From contig DATIFQ010000120.1 of NCBI GenBank assembly GCA_035455185.1, positions 1 to 52,149 on the forward strand: a DNA stretch of 52,149 bases. Direction: 5' to 3'. Positions 44,109-52,149 of this stretch are shown one piece after another. Position numbers and translations under genes: made by a program. Each line of letters opens with the position of its first letter. The first letter of the stretch is position 1. A model generated the notes under the pieces. That model was given only the letters and a program-made list of their open reading frames with translations. It was not told the origin of the DNA and did not search any database. The stretch is from JAEHDI01 sp035455185 (lineage in GTDB: Bacteria > Acidobacteriota > Terriglobia > Bryobacterales > Bryobacteraceae).

Positions 44109-44237
44109 CTCGTCGCTCCTCCCTCATGGATTGTAGCCAGGATTTTCATTTCCGCTGATTTGGCTTCGACCGCCAGTCCAACGGGATGGCGGGGGGTATA
44201 TACTGTCGCGAAGCCGGGTGCCGAGAAGGAAGTGTGA

Positions 44238-45110
44238 ATGCGCTTGATAGACCGTGACCGTCGGAGTTTCCTGAAAAGCTGCGTTGCGGCACCCCTTGCT
44301 GCCGTCGAAGTACCCCAGGCCAAGCCAGGCTACAGGACCTGGGATCTGCACGTTCATATGTTCGGATTCGCCGGCGCCACGCCCGAGGAGCTGATCGAGT
44401 CGCTGGTCCGTTTTGCGGACCGGATGGAGGTTGAACGCTGGGTCCTGTCAAACCCGCTCCACGCGGATCCGACTCCGGAGCAATTCCGTGATGCCAACGA
44501 TGCCGTGTTGCGCGCCATCAAACGTGCGCCCGACCGCACGCTTGGCTTGGTCTACCTCAACCCGAATCACCTCCAGGCCAGCCTCGACGAACTGGACCGC
44601 TGTGTGCGTGACGGACCCATGATCGGGGTGAAACTCTGGATCGCGAGACACTGCAACGCGCCGGAACTGGACCCCATCGTCGAACGAGCCGCTCAGTACC
44701 AGTCGATCATCTTCCAGCACACGTACCTGAAGAATCAGGGCAACCTGCCCGGTGAATCGACCCCTTCCGAACTGGCGGAACTGGCCAGGCGGCACACCAG
44801 GGCGAAGATCATTCTTGGGCACACCGGGGCGGATTGGGAACGCGGCGTCCGCTCCGTTCGCGACCTGAAGCACGTGACGGTCGATCTGGCCGGCTCCGAT
44901 CCAACCGCGGGCTTCACAGAAATGGCGGTGCGCGAATTGGGCGCGGAGCGGGTCCTGTACGGGAGCGATGTGGGTGGGCGCAGTTTCGCTTCGCAACTCG
45001 CCAAGGTATTGGGCGCGAACATCCCCGAGCAAGCCAAGATAGATATCCTGGGCGGCAACCTGCGCCTTCTGCTCGCGCCGATCATGCGGGCCAAGGGGAT
45101 GCGTGTATGA
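44238..45110 (+). CDS. Tat-exported amidohydrolase-family (TIM-barrel) protein
   Basis: 290 residues. The leader 'RDRRSFLKSCVAAPLAAVEV' is twin-arginine. The mature part shows the amidohydrolase_2 pattern: 'WDLHVHMFG' (metal-binding HxH), 'GVKLWIARHCN', 'IIFQHTYLKN', 'AKIILGHTGADWE' and the C-terminal 'RVLYGSDVGGRSF' with the catalytic Asp. It is likely a metal-dependent hydrolase or lyase for a lactone or carboxylated sugar. AAGGA precedes the ATG. Its stop overlaps the next start (ATGA). Confidence 0.8.
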   Translation: MRLIDRDRRSFLKSCVAAPLAAVEVPQAKPGYRTWDLHVHMFGFAGATPEELIESLVRFADRMEVERWVLSNPLHADPTPEQFRDANDAVLRAIKRAPDRTLGLVYLNPNHLQASLDELDRCVRDGPMIGVKLWIARHCNAPELDPIVERAAQYQSIIFQHTYLKNQGNLPGESTPSELAELARRHTRAKIILGHTGADWERGVRSVRDLKHVTVDLAGSDPTAGFTEMAVRELGAERVLYGSDVGGRSFASQLAKVLGANIPEQAKIDILGGNLRLLLAPIMRAKGMRV

Positions 45111-45877
45111 TCATCGATACCAACGTCCATCTCTCGCGCTGGCCGTTCCGGCGGCTGGCCGACGACGAGCCGGGGGCACTTGTCACGCGGTTGCGGCGGC
45201 ATGGTGTCATTGAGGCCTGGACGGGAAGTTTCGATGGCATCTTCCACAAGGACATCGGCGGGGTCAATGCACGGCTGGAGGAGGATTGTGCGCGGTACGG
45301 CCGAGGGCTGCTGATTCCTTTCGGAACGGTGAACCCCACGCTGCCCGACTGGAGAGAAGACTTGCGACGTTGCCGCGAAGTCCACCACATGCCAGGCATA
45401 CGCGTGTATCCGAACTATCACGGCTATACCCTCGACGATCCGAAGTTCACCGAGCTACTGCGGGCGGCGACCGATAGCGGAGTTATTGTTCAGCTTGTCG
45501 TACAGATGGAAGATGACCGCATGCAGCACCCGCTGCTGAAAATCCCCGCGGTGGACCTGGCTCCGCTCCCGACGCTGACTCAGACACATCCGAAACTGCG
45601 TCTCATGCTGCTGAACGGATTCCGGTCGCTGAATGGGGGAGCAGTGAAAACGCTGGTGAATGCGCCGGGTGTCCGCTTTGAATTCGCGATGCTGGACGGC
45701 ATCGGCGGTGTGGGCGATGCAGTAGAAGCGGTCTCAGCAAACCGCCTCCTCTTCGGTTCGCATGCCCCGTTCTACTATTTCGAATCGGCGCTTCTCAAGC
45801 TGAAGGAGGCAGGACTACCAAAGGAAGTCGTGGACAGAATCTGCCAGGCAAACGCGCGGGAATTGCTGCCCCGTTAA
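45107..45877 (+). CDS. Amidohydrolase-family protein, second of a coupled pair
   Basis: 256 residues without a leader. 'MIIDTNVHLSRWPFRRL' has Asn-x-His where the first protein has His-x-His, then 'GIRVYPNYHGYTLDDPKF' and 'LLFGSHAPFYYFESAL', where His replaces the usual Asp of 'GSD'. The metal site is therefore altered, and it may be a lyase/lactonase variant or a non-catalytic partner. The start overlaps the stop of the Tat-exported amidohydrolase by four bases, so they are coupled although one is predicted exported and the other cytoplasmic. Confidence 0.78.
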   Translation: MIIDTNVHLSRWPFRRLADDEPGALVTRLRRHGVIEAWTGSFDGIFHKDIGGVNARLEEDCARYGRGLLIPFGTVNPTLPDWREDLRRCREVHHMPGIRVYPNYHGYTLDDPKFTELLRAATDSGVIVQLVVQMEDDRMQHPLLKIPAVDLAPLPTLTQTHPKLRLMLLNGFRSLNGGAVKTLVNAPGVRFEFAMLDGIGGVGDAVEAVSANRLLFGSHAPFYYFESALLKLKEAGLPKEVVDRICQANARELLPR

Positions 45878-45903
45878 CGGTCAACGGCACTGAAAGGAGA
45901 GCC

Positions 45904-47079
45904 ATGGACGACCAGAATGCGGCGGGAGCCAGGGTTGCTGCGACGGCTGACCATCCGGCCGAGCCTGTCGTCGCCCCCGTGAAGGAGCGGCTGCAATCTC
46001 TCGACGTGTTCCGCGGGTTCACTCTGCTGGGGATGGTGCTGGTCAACAGCCACCCGGGCAAGATCTTTCCCGGTCTGGGCCACGCGAGTTGGAACGGATG
46101 GGGCTTTGCGGACTTGATCTTCCCCTTCTTCGTGTTTATCGTCGGCGTGGCCATGCCGTATTCGTTCGCCAGCCGCTTGGCGCGTGGCGACAGCCACTCG
46201 AAACTCTTCTGGCAGGCGCTGCGCCGCTCCGTGTTGCTGTTCGTGGTGGGCGTCTTCCTCAACGGTTATCCTCAGTTTGATCTGGCGACGCTGCGCGTCA
46301 TGAATGTGTTACAGCGCATCGCCATATGTTATTTCCTCGCATCGATTCTGTATGTCCACCTGCGCCTGACGGCCAGGTCGATGGTGTGGCTCTGCGGGAC
46401 CATCCTGGTGCTGTACTTCGTGTTGATGAAGTTCGTTCCGGTGCCCGGTTTCGGCGCTGGCGTGCTCGAGCCCGTGGGTAACTGGGGGAACTACATCGAC
46501 CAACTCGTCATGCCCGGGCGTTTGGGACACAAGACCTGGGAAAGCAAGAGCCTGCTCGGCTGTGTTCCGGCCCTGGTGACGATGCTGATGGGGTTGCTGA
46601 CCGGCATCTATCTGCGGACTCGACGGCCAGCGTACGAAAAGCTTGCGAACCTCTACTTCTATGGCTCCCTGTGCATGGCCGCGGGGGTTATCTGGACCCC
46701 CTGGTTTCCGATCAACCAGCATCTCTGGACCAGTTCGCTGGTTCTGTTCATGGGCGGGGTCGCGTTGGTGGGTCTAGCCACTTGTTACTACATAGTGGAT
46801 GTCAGAAAGGTCACCTGGTGGACCCTGCCTTTTCTGATTTTCGGTGTGAACTCGATTGCTGTCTGGGTCTTCTCGCAACTTGGCATGAAGACCCTCATGG
46901 CAATCCAAACGGTCGCCCCGGATGGTACGGCAACGAATCTGTGGAAAGCCGGCGGCGATATTCTCTCCCGTCACCTTGGGGAAATGGGCGGACCGTTCGT
47001 TTTCGCTGTTCTGTTTGACCTTTTCTGGCTGGGCGTGATGGGCATTCTGTACTGGCGGCGGATCTTCATCAAGTTATGA
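45904..47079 (+). CDS. HGSNAT/NagX-like transmembrane acyltransferase (DUF5009-type)
   Basis: 391 residues with about ten membrane helices. 'RLQSLDVFRGFTLLGMVLVN' is the signature opening of the heparan-alpha-glucosaminide N-acetyltransferase family, followed by 'GWGFADLIFPFFVFIVGVAM' and 'VLQRIAICYFLA'. The family moves acetyl groups across the membrane onto amino sugars; bacterial members lie in sugar-use loci. AGGAGAG precedes the ATG, 26 bases after the amidohydrolase, so it is probably in the same operon. Confidence 0.88.
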   Translation: MDDQNAAGARVAATADHPAEPVVAPVKERLQSLDVFRGFTLLGMVLVNSHPGKIFPGLGHASWNGWGFADLIFPFFVFIVGVAMPYSFASRLARGDSHSKLFWQALRRSVLLFVVGVFLNGYPQFDLATLRVMNVLQRIAICYFLASILYVHLRLTARSMVWLCGTILVLYFVLMKFVPVPGFGAGVLEPVGNWGNYIDQLVMPGRLGHKTWESKSLLGCVPALVTMLMGLLTGIYLRTRRPAYEKLANLYFYGSLCMAAGVIWTPWFPINQHLWTSSLVLFMGGVALVGLATCYYIVDVRKVTWWTLPFLIFGVNSIAVWVFSQLGMKTLMAIQTVAPDGTATNLWKAGGDILSRHLGEMGGPFVFAVLFDLFWLGVMGILYWRRIFIKL

Positions 47080-47186
47080 AACGGAGGAATCCGCCTCGGC
47101 TCGCTGATGTGGAATCAGCAGCGGGCAGCAAATCGCGCGTGATAGAGGAATGTAATCTCCAGGTTGAGTATCTGAAGGGAGCGTCG

Positions 47187-48482
47187 ATGAGCCAAGATCA
47201 AAAGTCATCACGGAGAGAACTGATCAAGCAAAGCGTTCTGTTAGGAGCGGGAGGGGCTGCGGCCCCCATGTTTATTCCACGGCGGGTGCTCGGAGCGCCT
47301 GGACGGCCGGGAGCGAACGACCGCATCCGGGTCGGCATCATCGGCGTCGGGAACCGCGGCAGTTTGCTGATCGATCAGCTACCCGAGGGCGCCGAGATGG
47401 TCGCGGCCGCTGACTGCTATCTCAAGAAGGCCTACGATGGGGCCTCGAAGAGGCAGGCCAAGTGGCACATCTACCAGGATTACCGGAAGCTGCTGGAGCA
47501 AAAAGATATCGACGGTGTGATTGTGGCAACCGGCGAGCGCTGGCACGTGTTGTGCTCGATCCACGCGTGCCAGGCGGGCAAAGATGTCTACGTAGAGAAG
47601 CCGATGTCCCTCTATGTCGAAGAGGGGCGGGTGCTTGTGCGAGCCGCGCGCAAGCTCAAGCGAATCGTTCAGGTCGGCAGCCAGCAGCGGTCCATGGCGA
47701 TGAACCAGCTTGCATGTGACTTCGTGCGGAGCGGTGGAATCGGGCGAGTGTTTTTTGTAGAGGGCAAGAACTACGGCAGCCCGCAGCCCCCGCAGTCGGT
47801 GGAGTCGTCAGCTATGTCGGAGCCGGTGCCGGAAGGATTCGATTACAACATGTGGGTCGGCCAAGCGCCGATGCGGCCCTACAGCTCCAAGGGTGGTGGC
47901 GGATGGGGGTGGGACTTCGGTGGCGGCGACATGACGAACTGGGGCCCGCACGGACTCGATCAGGTGCAGTCGGCGCTGGGAATGGATGGGTCGGGGCCGG
48001 TGGAGTTCTGGCTCCTTGCCGAGGGGCCCGGCCCGGAAGGCTCCATGGCCTTCCGCTACGCAAATGGCGTGACCGTGCGGTTGGAGATCCCCACCGGCGA
48101 CGTGCAGGGAGGAGCCATCTTTGTCGGCGAGAAGGGCCGGATTGACGTGATTCGGAATATGTTCCGGACAGACCCGCCACAGATGGTCAGGCAACTGCCG
48201 CCCCCCGAAGAAGTGCAGAAGTGGCGCGACGACGTTGCGCTGTGGCAGGCGAAATATCACATGCAAAACTGGCTGGATTGCATGCGGACTCGCAAGTTGC
48301 CTCTGGCAGACGTGGAGATCGGACACCGTTCGGTGACCGTGTGCCACTTGGCGACCATCACCCGCAGGCTCGGCCGGATGCTCAGGTGGGACCCGCAAGC
48401 CGAGCGCTTTATCGGTGACGAGGATGCGAACAGCCTGTTGAGCCGCCCCCGCAGGAAGGGATACGAGTTGCCCACGGTATAG
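47187..48482 (+). CDS. Tat-exported Gfo/Idh/MocA-family oxidoreductase
   Basis: 431 residues. A twin-arginine leader ('SSRRELIKQSVLLGAGGAAA') is followed by the Rossmann motif 'IRVGIIGVGNRGSLLIDQL', 'DVYVEKPMSLYVEEGRVLV' (the family EKP motif) and a C-terminal substrate domain with 'DFGGGDMTNWGPHGLDQVQ', whose Asp and His resemble the catalytic pair of exported glycosidase-like GFO proteins. Such Tat-exported members often carry NAD as a fixed cofactor. I chose ATG 47187 because AAGGGAG lies seven bases upstream and the leader starts there; the frame is open from 47076. Confidence 0.9.
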   Translation: MSQDQKSSRRELIKQSVLLGAGGAAAPMFIPRRVLGAPGRPGANDRIRVGIIGVGNRGSLLIDQLPEGAEMVAAADCYLKKAYDGASKRQAKWHIYQDYRKLLEQKDIDGVIVATGERWHVLCSIHACQAGKDVYVEKPMSLYVEEGRVLVRAARKLKRIVQVGSQQRSMAMNQLACDFVRSGGIGRVFFVEGKNYGSPQPPQSVESSAMSEPVPEGFDYNMWVGQAPMRPYSSKGGGGWGWDFGGGDMTNWGPHGLDQVQSALGMDGSGPVEFWLLAEGPGPEGSMAFRYANGVTVRLEIPTGDVQGGAIFVGEKGRIDVIRNMFRTDPPQMVRQLPPPEEVQKWRDDVALWQAKYHMQNWLDCMRTRKLPLADVEIGHRSVTVCHLATITRRLGRMLRWDPQAERFIGDEDANSLLSRPRRKGYELPTV

Positions 48483-48538
48483 GCGGTAAGGCAGCCGGGT
48501 ATATACTGGCCCGCAGCAAGGAGGCGGAGAAAAAGAGC

Positions 48539-49279
48539 GTGAAAAGGATCGGGTTCTGCTTGACTGTTTTTGTCGCCGGAGTGTTGTTTGGTCTTGGCGG
48601 GCTTCGCCTGTGGGATCACTCCACTGCCGTGGCACAGGGCCTTGGCACTGCCTATCCTCCCCATCCAGCGGCGAGCAGGCCAGGCATCACTATTGACCCT
48701 ACGGCCTTCGTGCATCCCAGCGTGATCCTAGAGGGAACGATCAACATCGGCCCGTATGCCTACCTTGATGCCGGTTCCATCCTGACGGGCAACGTCACCG
48801 TTGGCCACCACAGCCTGATCCGCTGCAATGTCACCATCCGCGGAAAGGTCCGGATCGGTAACTATACGCATATCTACGACAATGTCAACATTGAGGGCGG
48901 CCGACCGGCCAAACCACTCGGCGGCTCGCTGGCCGAGGTGGCCGATGAGGCGATCATCGGGGACCACTGCTGGATCAACCATGGTGCGATCATGCACGGA
49001 ACGCGGATCGCAGATGGTGGAGCTGTCGGTCTGGGAGCGGTCTGCGACTACAACACGCGCATCGGTAAGGACGCCGTGCTGGCCGACGGAAGCGCAACGC
49101 GGGTTGACATGGTGATCTGCGACGGCTGTTTCTTCGAAGGCGTTCCTGCTGTCGTGAAACGGAAGGGCCTAACCGAGAAGGACCGGGCAGAGTATTTCGG
49201 AGTCTCGCCCCTGGCCTGGACAACTTTTGAGGGCGACCGGCAAGAAGCAAACGCCAAGAAGCGCATGGGCCAGAAGTAA
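48539..49279 (+). CDS. Exported gamma-carbonic-anhydrase-like left-handed beta-helix protein
   Basis: 246 residues, GTG start. An N-terminal anchor ('IGFCLTVFVAGVLFGLGGL') precedes hexapeptide repeats ('TIDPTAFVHPSVILEG', 'INIGPYAYLDAGSILTG', 'VRIGNYTHIYDNVNIEGG', 'AIIGDHCWINHGAIMHGTRI'). His residues in 'NYTHIYDN' and 'DHCWINHGAIMHG' match the three zinc ligands of gamma-class carbonic anhydrases and their YrdA/PaaY relatives. Those are usually cytoplasmic; this one has a signal anchor. AAGGAGG lies 14 bases upstream. It follows the oxidoreductase by 56 bases. Confidence 0.82.
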   Translation: MKRIGFCLTVFVAGVLFGLGGLRLWDHSTAVAQGLGTAYPPHPAASRPGITIDPTAFVHPSVILEGTINIGPYAYLDAGSILTGNVTVGHHSLIRCNVTIRGKVRIGNYTHIYDNVNIEGGRPAKPLGGSLAEVADEAIIGDHCWINHGAIMHGTRIADGGAVGLGAVCDYNTRIGKDAVLADGSATRVDMVICDGCFFEGVPAVVKRKGLTEKDRAEYFGVSPLAWTTFEGDRQEANAKKRMGQK

Positions 49280-49415
49280 TCCCCGCTGTACCCTTCGTTT
49301 GTAACCGCAAGTTGAAGAGGCCTCTCTGGCAAACGCCCGGGACGCCAACTCAGGACGAACCAGGAGGTCGGATAGTGTAGCTTTCCGTGCGACCTTCTGA
49401 CAAAATGCTACCGTC

Positions 49416-50534
49416 ATGCACCTTTACACATATGCTGTGTTGACCGGAACGTTCGTTTGCGGTCTCTTGCTGGAGGCCCAAGAACCGCCGCGCCCATTGA
49501 TCTCGCCCGAGGTACAGCAGGACAGGCGCGTCACCTTCCGGCTCCGCGCTCCCAATGCTGAGCAGGTTTTCCTCGCCCTGGACGGCTCGAAACGCGCCGC
49601 GATGCAGAAAGGCGAAGACGGAGTCTGGGCTATCACCGCGGGCCCATTGGAGCCAGACATCTACAGCTACTCCTTCGTCGCAGACGGCGTCACGCTGCTG
49701 GATCCGTCCAACTCATCGATAACGCTCAATCTGCTGAATCCGGCCAGCTCGGTGCACATCCCCGGGGAGGGCTTGGCGTGGGATGTGACGAACGTGCCGC
49801 GCGGCGTCGTGCACCACCACTTCTATCGTTCGAATATCGTCGGAGACGACCGTGACTTCTATGTGTACACCCCGCCGGGCTACGATCCACGCGCGAAGAA
49901 GCCGTACCCAGTCCTATACCTGCTGCACGGTTTCAGTGATGATGCCGGCACCTGGACCTCCGTCGGGCGTGCGCATGTCATCCTCGACAACCTGATCGCG
50001 CAAGGCAAAGCGCGGCCGATGCTGATCGTGATGACGCTGGGCTATGGAGCTCCGGAAATCCTGTCGCGCACAAGGCCCGCGTTCCGTGACCCCGGGCTGC
50101 GGCAACGCAGCTTCGAAAAGTTCCGGGATTCGCTTTTCGAGGAGGTGATGCCGAGAGTGGAGAAGGAATACCGAACCTCGAACGACCGCAAGATGCGCGC
50201 CATCGCCGGCCTCTCCATGGGCGGCGCAGAATCGCTGTACATTGGCCTCAACGCTCTCGACCGCTTCGCTTTCATTGGCGCGTTTAGTTCCGGCGGCCTT
50301 GGCGACGATCTTGCCGCTCAGTTCCCGAAACTGGATGAAGAGGCGAACTCCCTGCTTCGTGTGTTCTGGATATCGTGCGGGACGGAGGACAGGCTTCTCG
50401 ACTTCAGCCGTAAATTCGTGGAGTTCCTGAAGACGAAGAAGGTGGAGGTCACACTGCGCGAGGTCCCGGGTTCGCACAACTGGAGGGTCTGGCGCCGGGA
50501 CCTCGCGAACTTCGCGTCGATGCTGTTCCAGTAG
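49416..50534 (+). CDS. Exported esterase, CE1/enterochelin-esterase-like, with N-terminal E-set domain
   Basis: 372 residues. After a leader ('VLTGTFVCGLLLEAQ') comes an early-set (CBM48-like) domain ('VTFRLRAPNAEQVFLALDGS'), then an alpha/beta-hydrolase esterase: 'DFYVYTPPGYDPRAKKPYPV', 'LYLLHGFSDDAGTW', nucleophile Ser in 'IAGLSMGGAESLYIGL', acid in 'ISCGTEDRLLDFSRKFVE' and the His in 'EVPGSHNWRVWRRDL'. This is the layout of feruloyl and acetyl-xylan esterases of family CE1. It probably de-esterifies hemicellulose; the ester is inferred. Confidence 0.88.
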   Translation: MHLYTYAVLTGTFVCGLLLEAQEPPRPLISPEVQQDRRVTFRLRAPNAEQVFLALDGSKRAAMQKGEDGVWAITAGPLEPDIYSYSFVADGVTLLDPSNSSITLNLLNPASSVHIPGEGLAWDVTNVPRGVVHHHFYRSNIVGDDRDFYVYTPPGYDPRAKKPYPVLYLLHGFSDDAGTWTSVGRAHVILDNLIAQGKARPMLIVMTLGYGAPEILSRTRPAFRDPGLRQRSFEKFRDSLFEEVMPRVEKEYRTSNDRKMRAIAGLSMGGAESLYIGLNALDRFAFIGAFSSGGLGDDLAAQFPKLDEEANSLLRVFWISCGTEDRLLDFSRKFVEFLKTKKVEVTLREVPGSHNWRVWRRDLANFASMLFQ

Positions 50535-50709
50535 ACTGAGAGCGCGTCGAACAACGCGTTCCGCTGACGAATCCCCCGCGGCGCGCCGTAGAGCGAGAAG
50601 ATCGGGTGCTCCTCGCTGACATCCAATTGGAGTGGTACGCTGCAGCTTCCCGAGGTAGCATGTTCGGTGTTCAGAAGTTGAATTCGATGACCCGGTTCTG
50701 GAGTCGATC

Positions 50710-52149
50710 ATGAAACGACTGGTTCTTTCCCTTCTCCTAGCTGTTCTGGTTCTTCCTGCTGCGGATCTCTATCACGGCAAGGTGTACGGCATTTTCGATC
50801 CTCTGAAGGTCAGCGAGACCCCGGTTTCGATCACCGTTTCGGGCGGGACGTTCAGGTACATCATTGACCGCGCCACGGGACAGATCACGTCCGTCAAAGC
50901 TCTCGAAGACGAATTCGTGGCCGCCGGTGGAGCCTTTCCAAATCCGTATGTGGGGCTGATGCCCGAAGACGATCCCGGTGCGCGCCGCGAGGGAGGCAAG
51001 GAGCGCCCGCGTTACGGGTACGAGAAGTCTGTCGAGATGCGCCCGCTGTTGTGGTCGGGCGAGCTCACGGATGCGCACCGCTTCGACGCGGCGAAGGGAA
51101 AGGGGATTCGGACTGAGCTGGTGCGCTCTGCCGCGGACTCCGTCGAGGTGCGCTCCAGCGGCCGATATGGGGACACTCCCCTCTCGTGGAACATCAACTA
51201 TCTCGTCGACGTGGACGGTTTCACTAAAGTTACTGTCACACTGAGCACCGACAAGGCGGTGCAACTGCGCTGGCATTGCTTCAACCATGCCGTCCTCGCG
51301 AAGAACGTCATCCAGTACCTGACACGGGTCAGCGACCCGGAGCGGCCGCCGATTGAGGTGCGGCCCTTACCGACCGTATCGATCGGCGACGTGCAGCCGG
51401 ACAGTCCCATCCTCGAGTCCCATTGGAACGCCTTCTTCCATCTGGCGAACCGGGTAACCGGCATCGAGTTCTCCAAGCAGGACTTCGAAGACCGCTACAG
51501 CGGTTACAGGGATTCTGCAGTCATTCTCGAAAGTGGGACTTCGGTGGACACTGGCGCCGTCGGGACCAAGGACGGCCGGACGCTCCGGGGCTGGGATTCC
51601 CGCGGGAAGACCAATATCTTCACTCAGATCTACCAGCGAGAGCAGGGCCTTGAGGTGGAAGAGTTCGACATCCGCAACGCGACGTTTCCGTTGAATCCCG
51701 GCGACGTACGCACACGCGTGTTCTGGGTGCAACCCACCCCGGCTAAGCGTCCGCGCAACGATCTGAACAGCCTGCGGGTGGTGTGGCCGGGACCTCATCA
51801 GATCGTCATGACACGCTGGCGTGGCAGGCAGCAGCCGTGGTCACCGCCGGACGACGAGCAGGTCAAGTTGTGGGCGCAGATGGGCGTGAACTTCATCGTC
51901 GGCGGGGCTGACTACTGGTCGGGCGACTATGCACGTCCACTCGCGCCGGAAAAGATCCGCCATTTCATTGAGACGGCTCACCGGTACGGCATCAAAGTCA
52001 TTCCTTACGTGACCTTCACCGACTTCAATTTCACAGCGCCCGGCTACCAGGAACATGCAGCTGAGTGGATGGCTTCAAAGAGCATCGAATACGCCAACGA
52101 GACGACGCTCATGTGCTATAACGCCGAGGGCTGGAGGAACCATCTCGAG
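50710..52149 (+). CDS. Exported glycoside-hydrolase-like protein, 3' end outside the window
   Basis: 480 codons are open from ATG 50710 to the last base, so the gene is cut by the window end. A leader ('RLVLSLLLAVLVLPAADLYH') precedes a beta-sandwich domain (about 30-330: 'ITVSGGTFRYIIDRATGQIT', 'LSWNINYLVDVDGFTKVTVT') and then the start of a TIM barrel ('QVKLWAQMGVNFIVGGADYW', 'IETAHRYGIKVIPYVTFTDF'). The barrel start resembles GH-clan D/DUF6259-type secreted glycosidases; the catalytic acids lie beyond the window. It follows the esterase by 175 bases and fits the polysaccharide-related neighbourhood. Confidence 0.75.
   Translation, partial: MKRLVLSLLLAVLVLPAADLYHGKVYGIFDPLKVSETPVSITVSGGTFRYIIDRATGQITSVKALEDEFVAAGGAFPNPYVGLMPEDDPGARREGGKERPRYGYEKSVEMRPLLWSGELTDAHRFDAAKGKGIRTELVRSAADSVEVRSSGRYGDTPLSWNINYLVDVDGFTKVTVTLSTDKAVQLRWHCFNHAVLAKNVIQYLTRVSDPERPPIEVRPLPTVSIGDVQPDSPILESHWNAFFHLANRVTGIEFSKQDFEDRYSGYRDSAVILESGTSVDTGAVGTKDGRTLRGWDSRGKTNIFTQIYQREQGLEVEEFDIRNATFPLNPGDVRTRVFWVQPTPAKRPRNDLNSLRVVWPGPHQIVMTRWRGRQQPWSPPDDEQVKLWAQMGVNFIVGGADYWSGDYARPLAPEKIRHFIETAHRYGIKVIPYVTFTDFNFTAPGYQEHAAEWMASKSIEYANETTLMCYNAEGWRNHLE

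Overview
The window is GC-rich bacterial chromosome, most likely from an acidobacterium (Bryobacterales/Solibacter-like). This is an inference from gene content: a membrane Ser/Thr kinase with a PD40/TolB-like sensor, a remnant of the acidobacterial VWFA-related protein family, a DUF2934 mini-protein, many twin-arginine (RRxF) leaders on enzymes, a PQQ dehydrogenase, and many secreted carbohydrate-active proteins. No rRNA, tRNA or CRISPR array was seen.

Layout. 0-6 kb (+): the tail of an unknown gene, a berberine-bridge-type FAD oxidoreductase, OsmC, a frameshifted receptor kinase, an IS1380 scrap and a DinB-like protein. 6.4-19.8 kb (all -): galT, then a run of small stress/envelope genes (holin-like membrane protein, two degenerate receiver proteins, DksA/TraR zinc-finger protein, peptidoglycan-binding protein, SYLF protein, DUF3185-like protein, and two very short genes, 58 and 45 aa). 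After these come the tightly coupled treZ - GH57 - treY genes, which make trehalose from alpha-glucan ends. 19.8-22.8 kb: a DUF389 membrane protein among decayed genes (lytic transglycosylase, MscS-like protein, a membrane protein, a HAD phosphatase). 22.9-26.4 kb (+): a NarL-type two-component pair and an aminotransferase-fold protein with a Tat-like leader. 26.4-28.3 kb: no intact gene, only remnants (GH31, VWFA) and tandem palindromes.

28.3-35.7 kb (-): the most interesting block, seven packed genes. In transcription order they encode a coiled-coil protein, a PspA/IM30 protein, a solute-binding domain fused to an OmpA peptidoglycan-binding domain, a TauC-type permease, its ABC ATPase, a membrane coiled-coil protein and an AAA+ ATPase with a degenerate first module. 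This looks like an envelope-stress or envelope-maintenance machine that joins an ESCRT-III-like membrane protein to an ABC importer core tethered to the cell wall.

36-52 kb (mostly +): exported carbohydrate and redox functions. These are a DUF4038 glycosidase, a class I isoprenoid-synthase-like protein, a PQQ dehydrogenase with a five-haem cytochrome, a lyase-like toroid protein (-), two coupled amidohydrolases, an HGSNAT/NagX-like acyltransferase, a Tat-exported Gfo/Idh/MocA oxidoreductase, an exported gamma-carbonic-anhydrase-like protein, a CE1-type esterase and a glycosidase-like gene cut by the window end.

Several genes carry single-base frame breaks. Some may be consensus errors; others sit in plainly decayed genes. 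All family names come from reading motifs by eye; no database search was possible.
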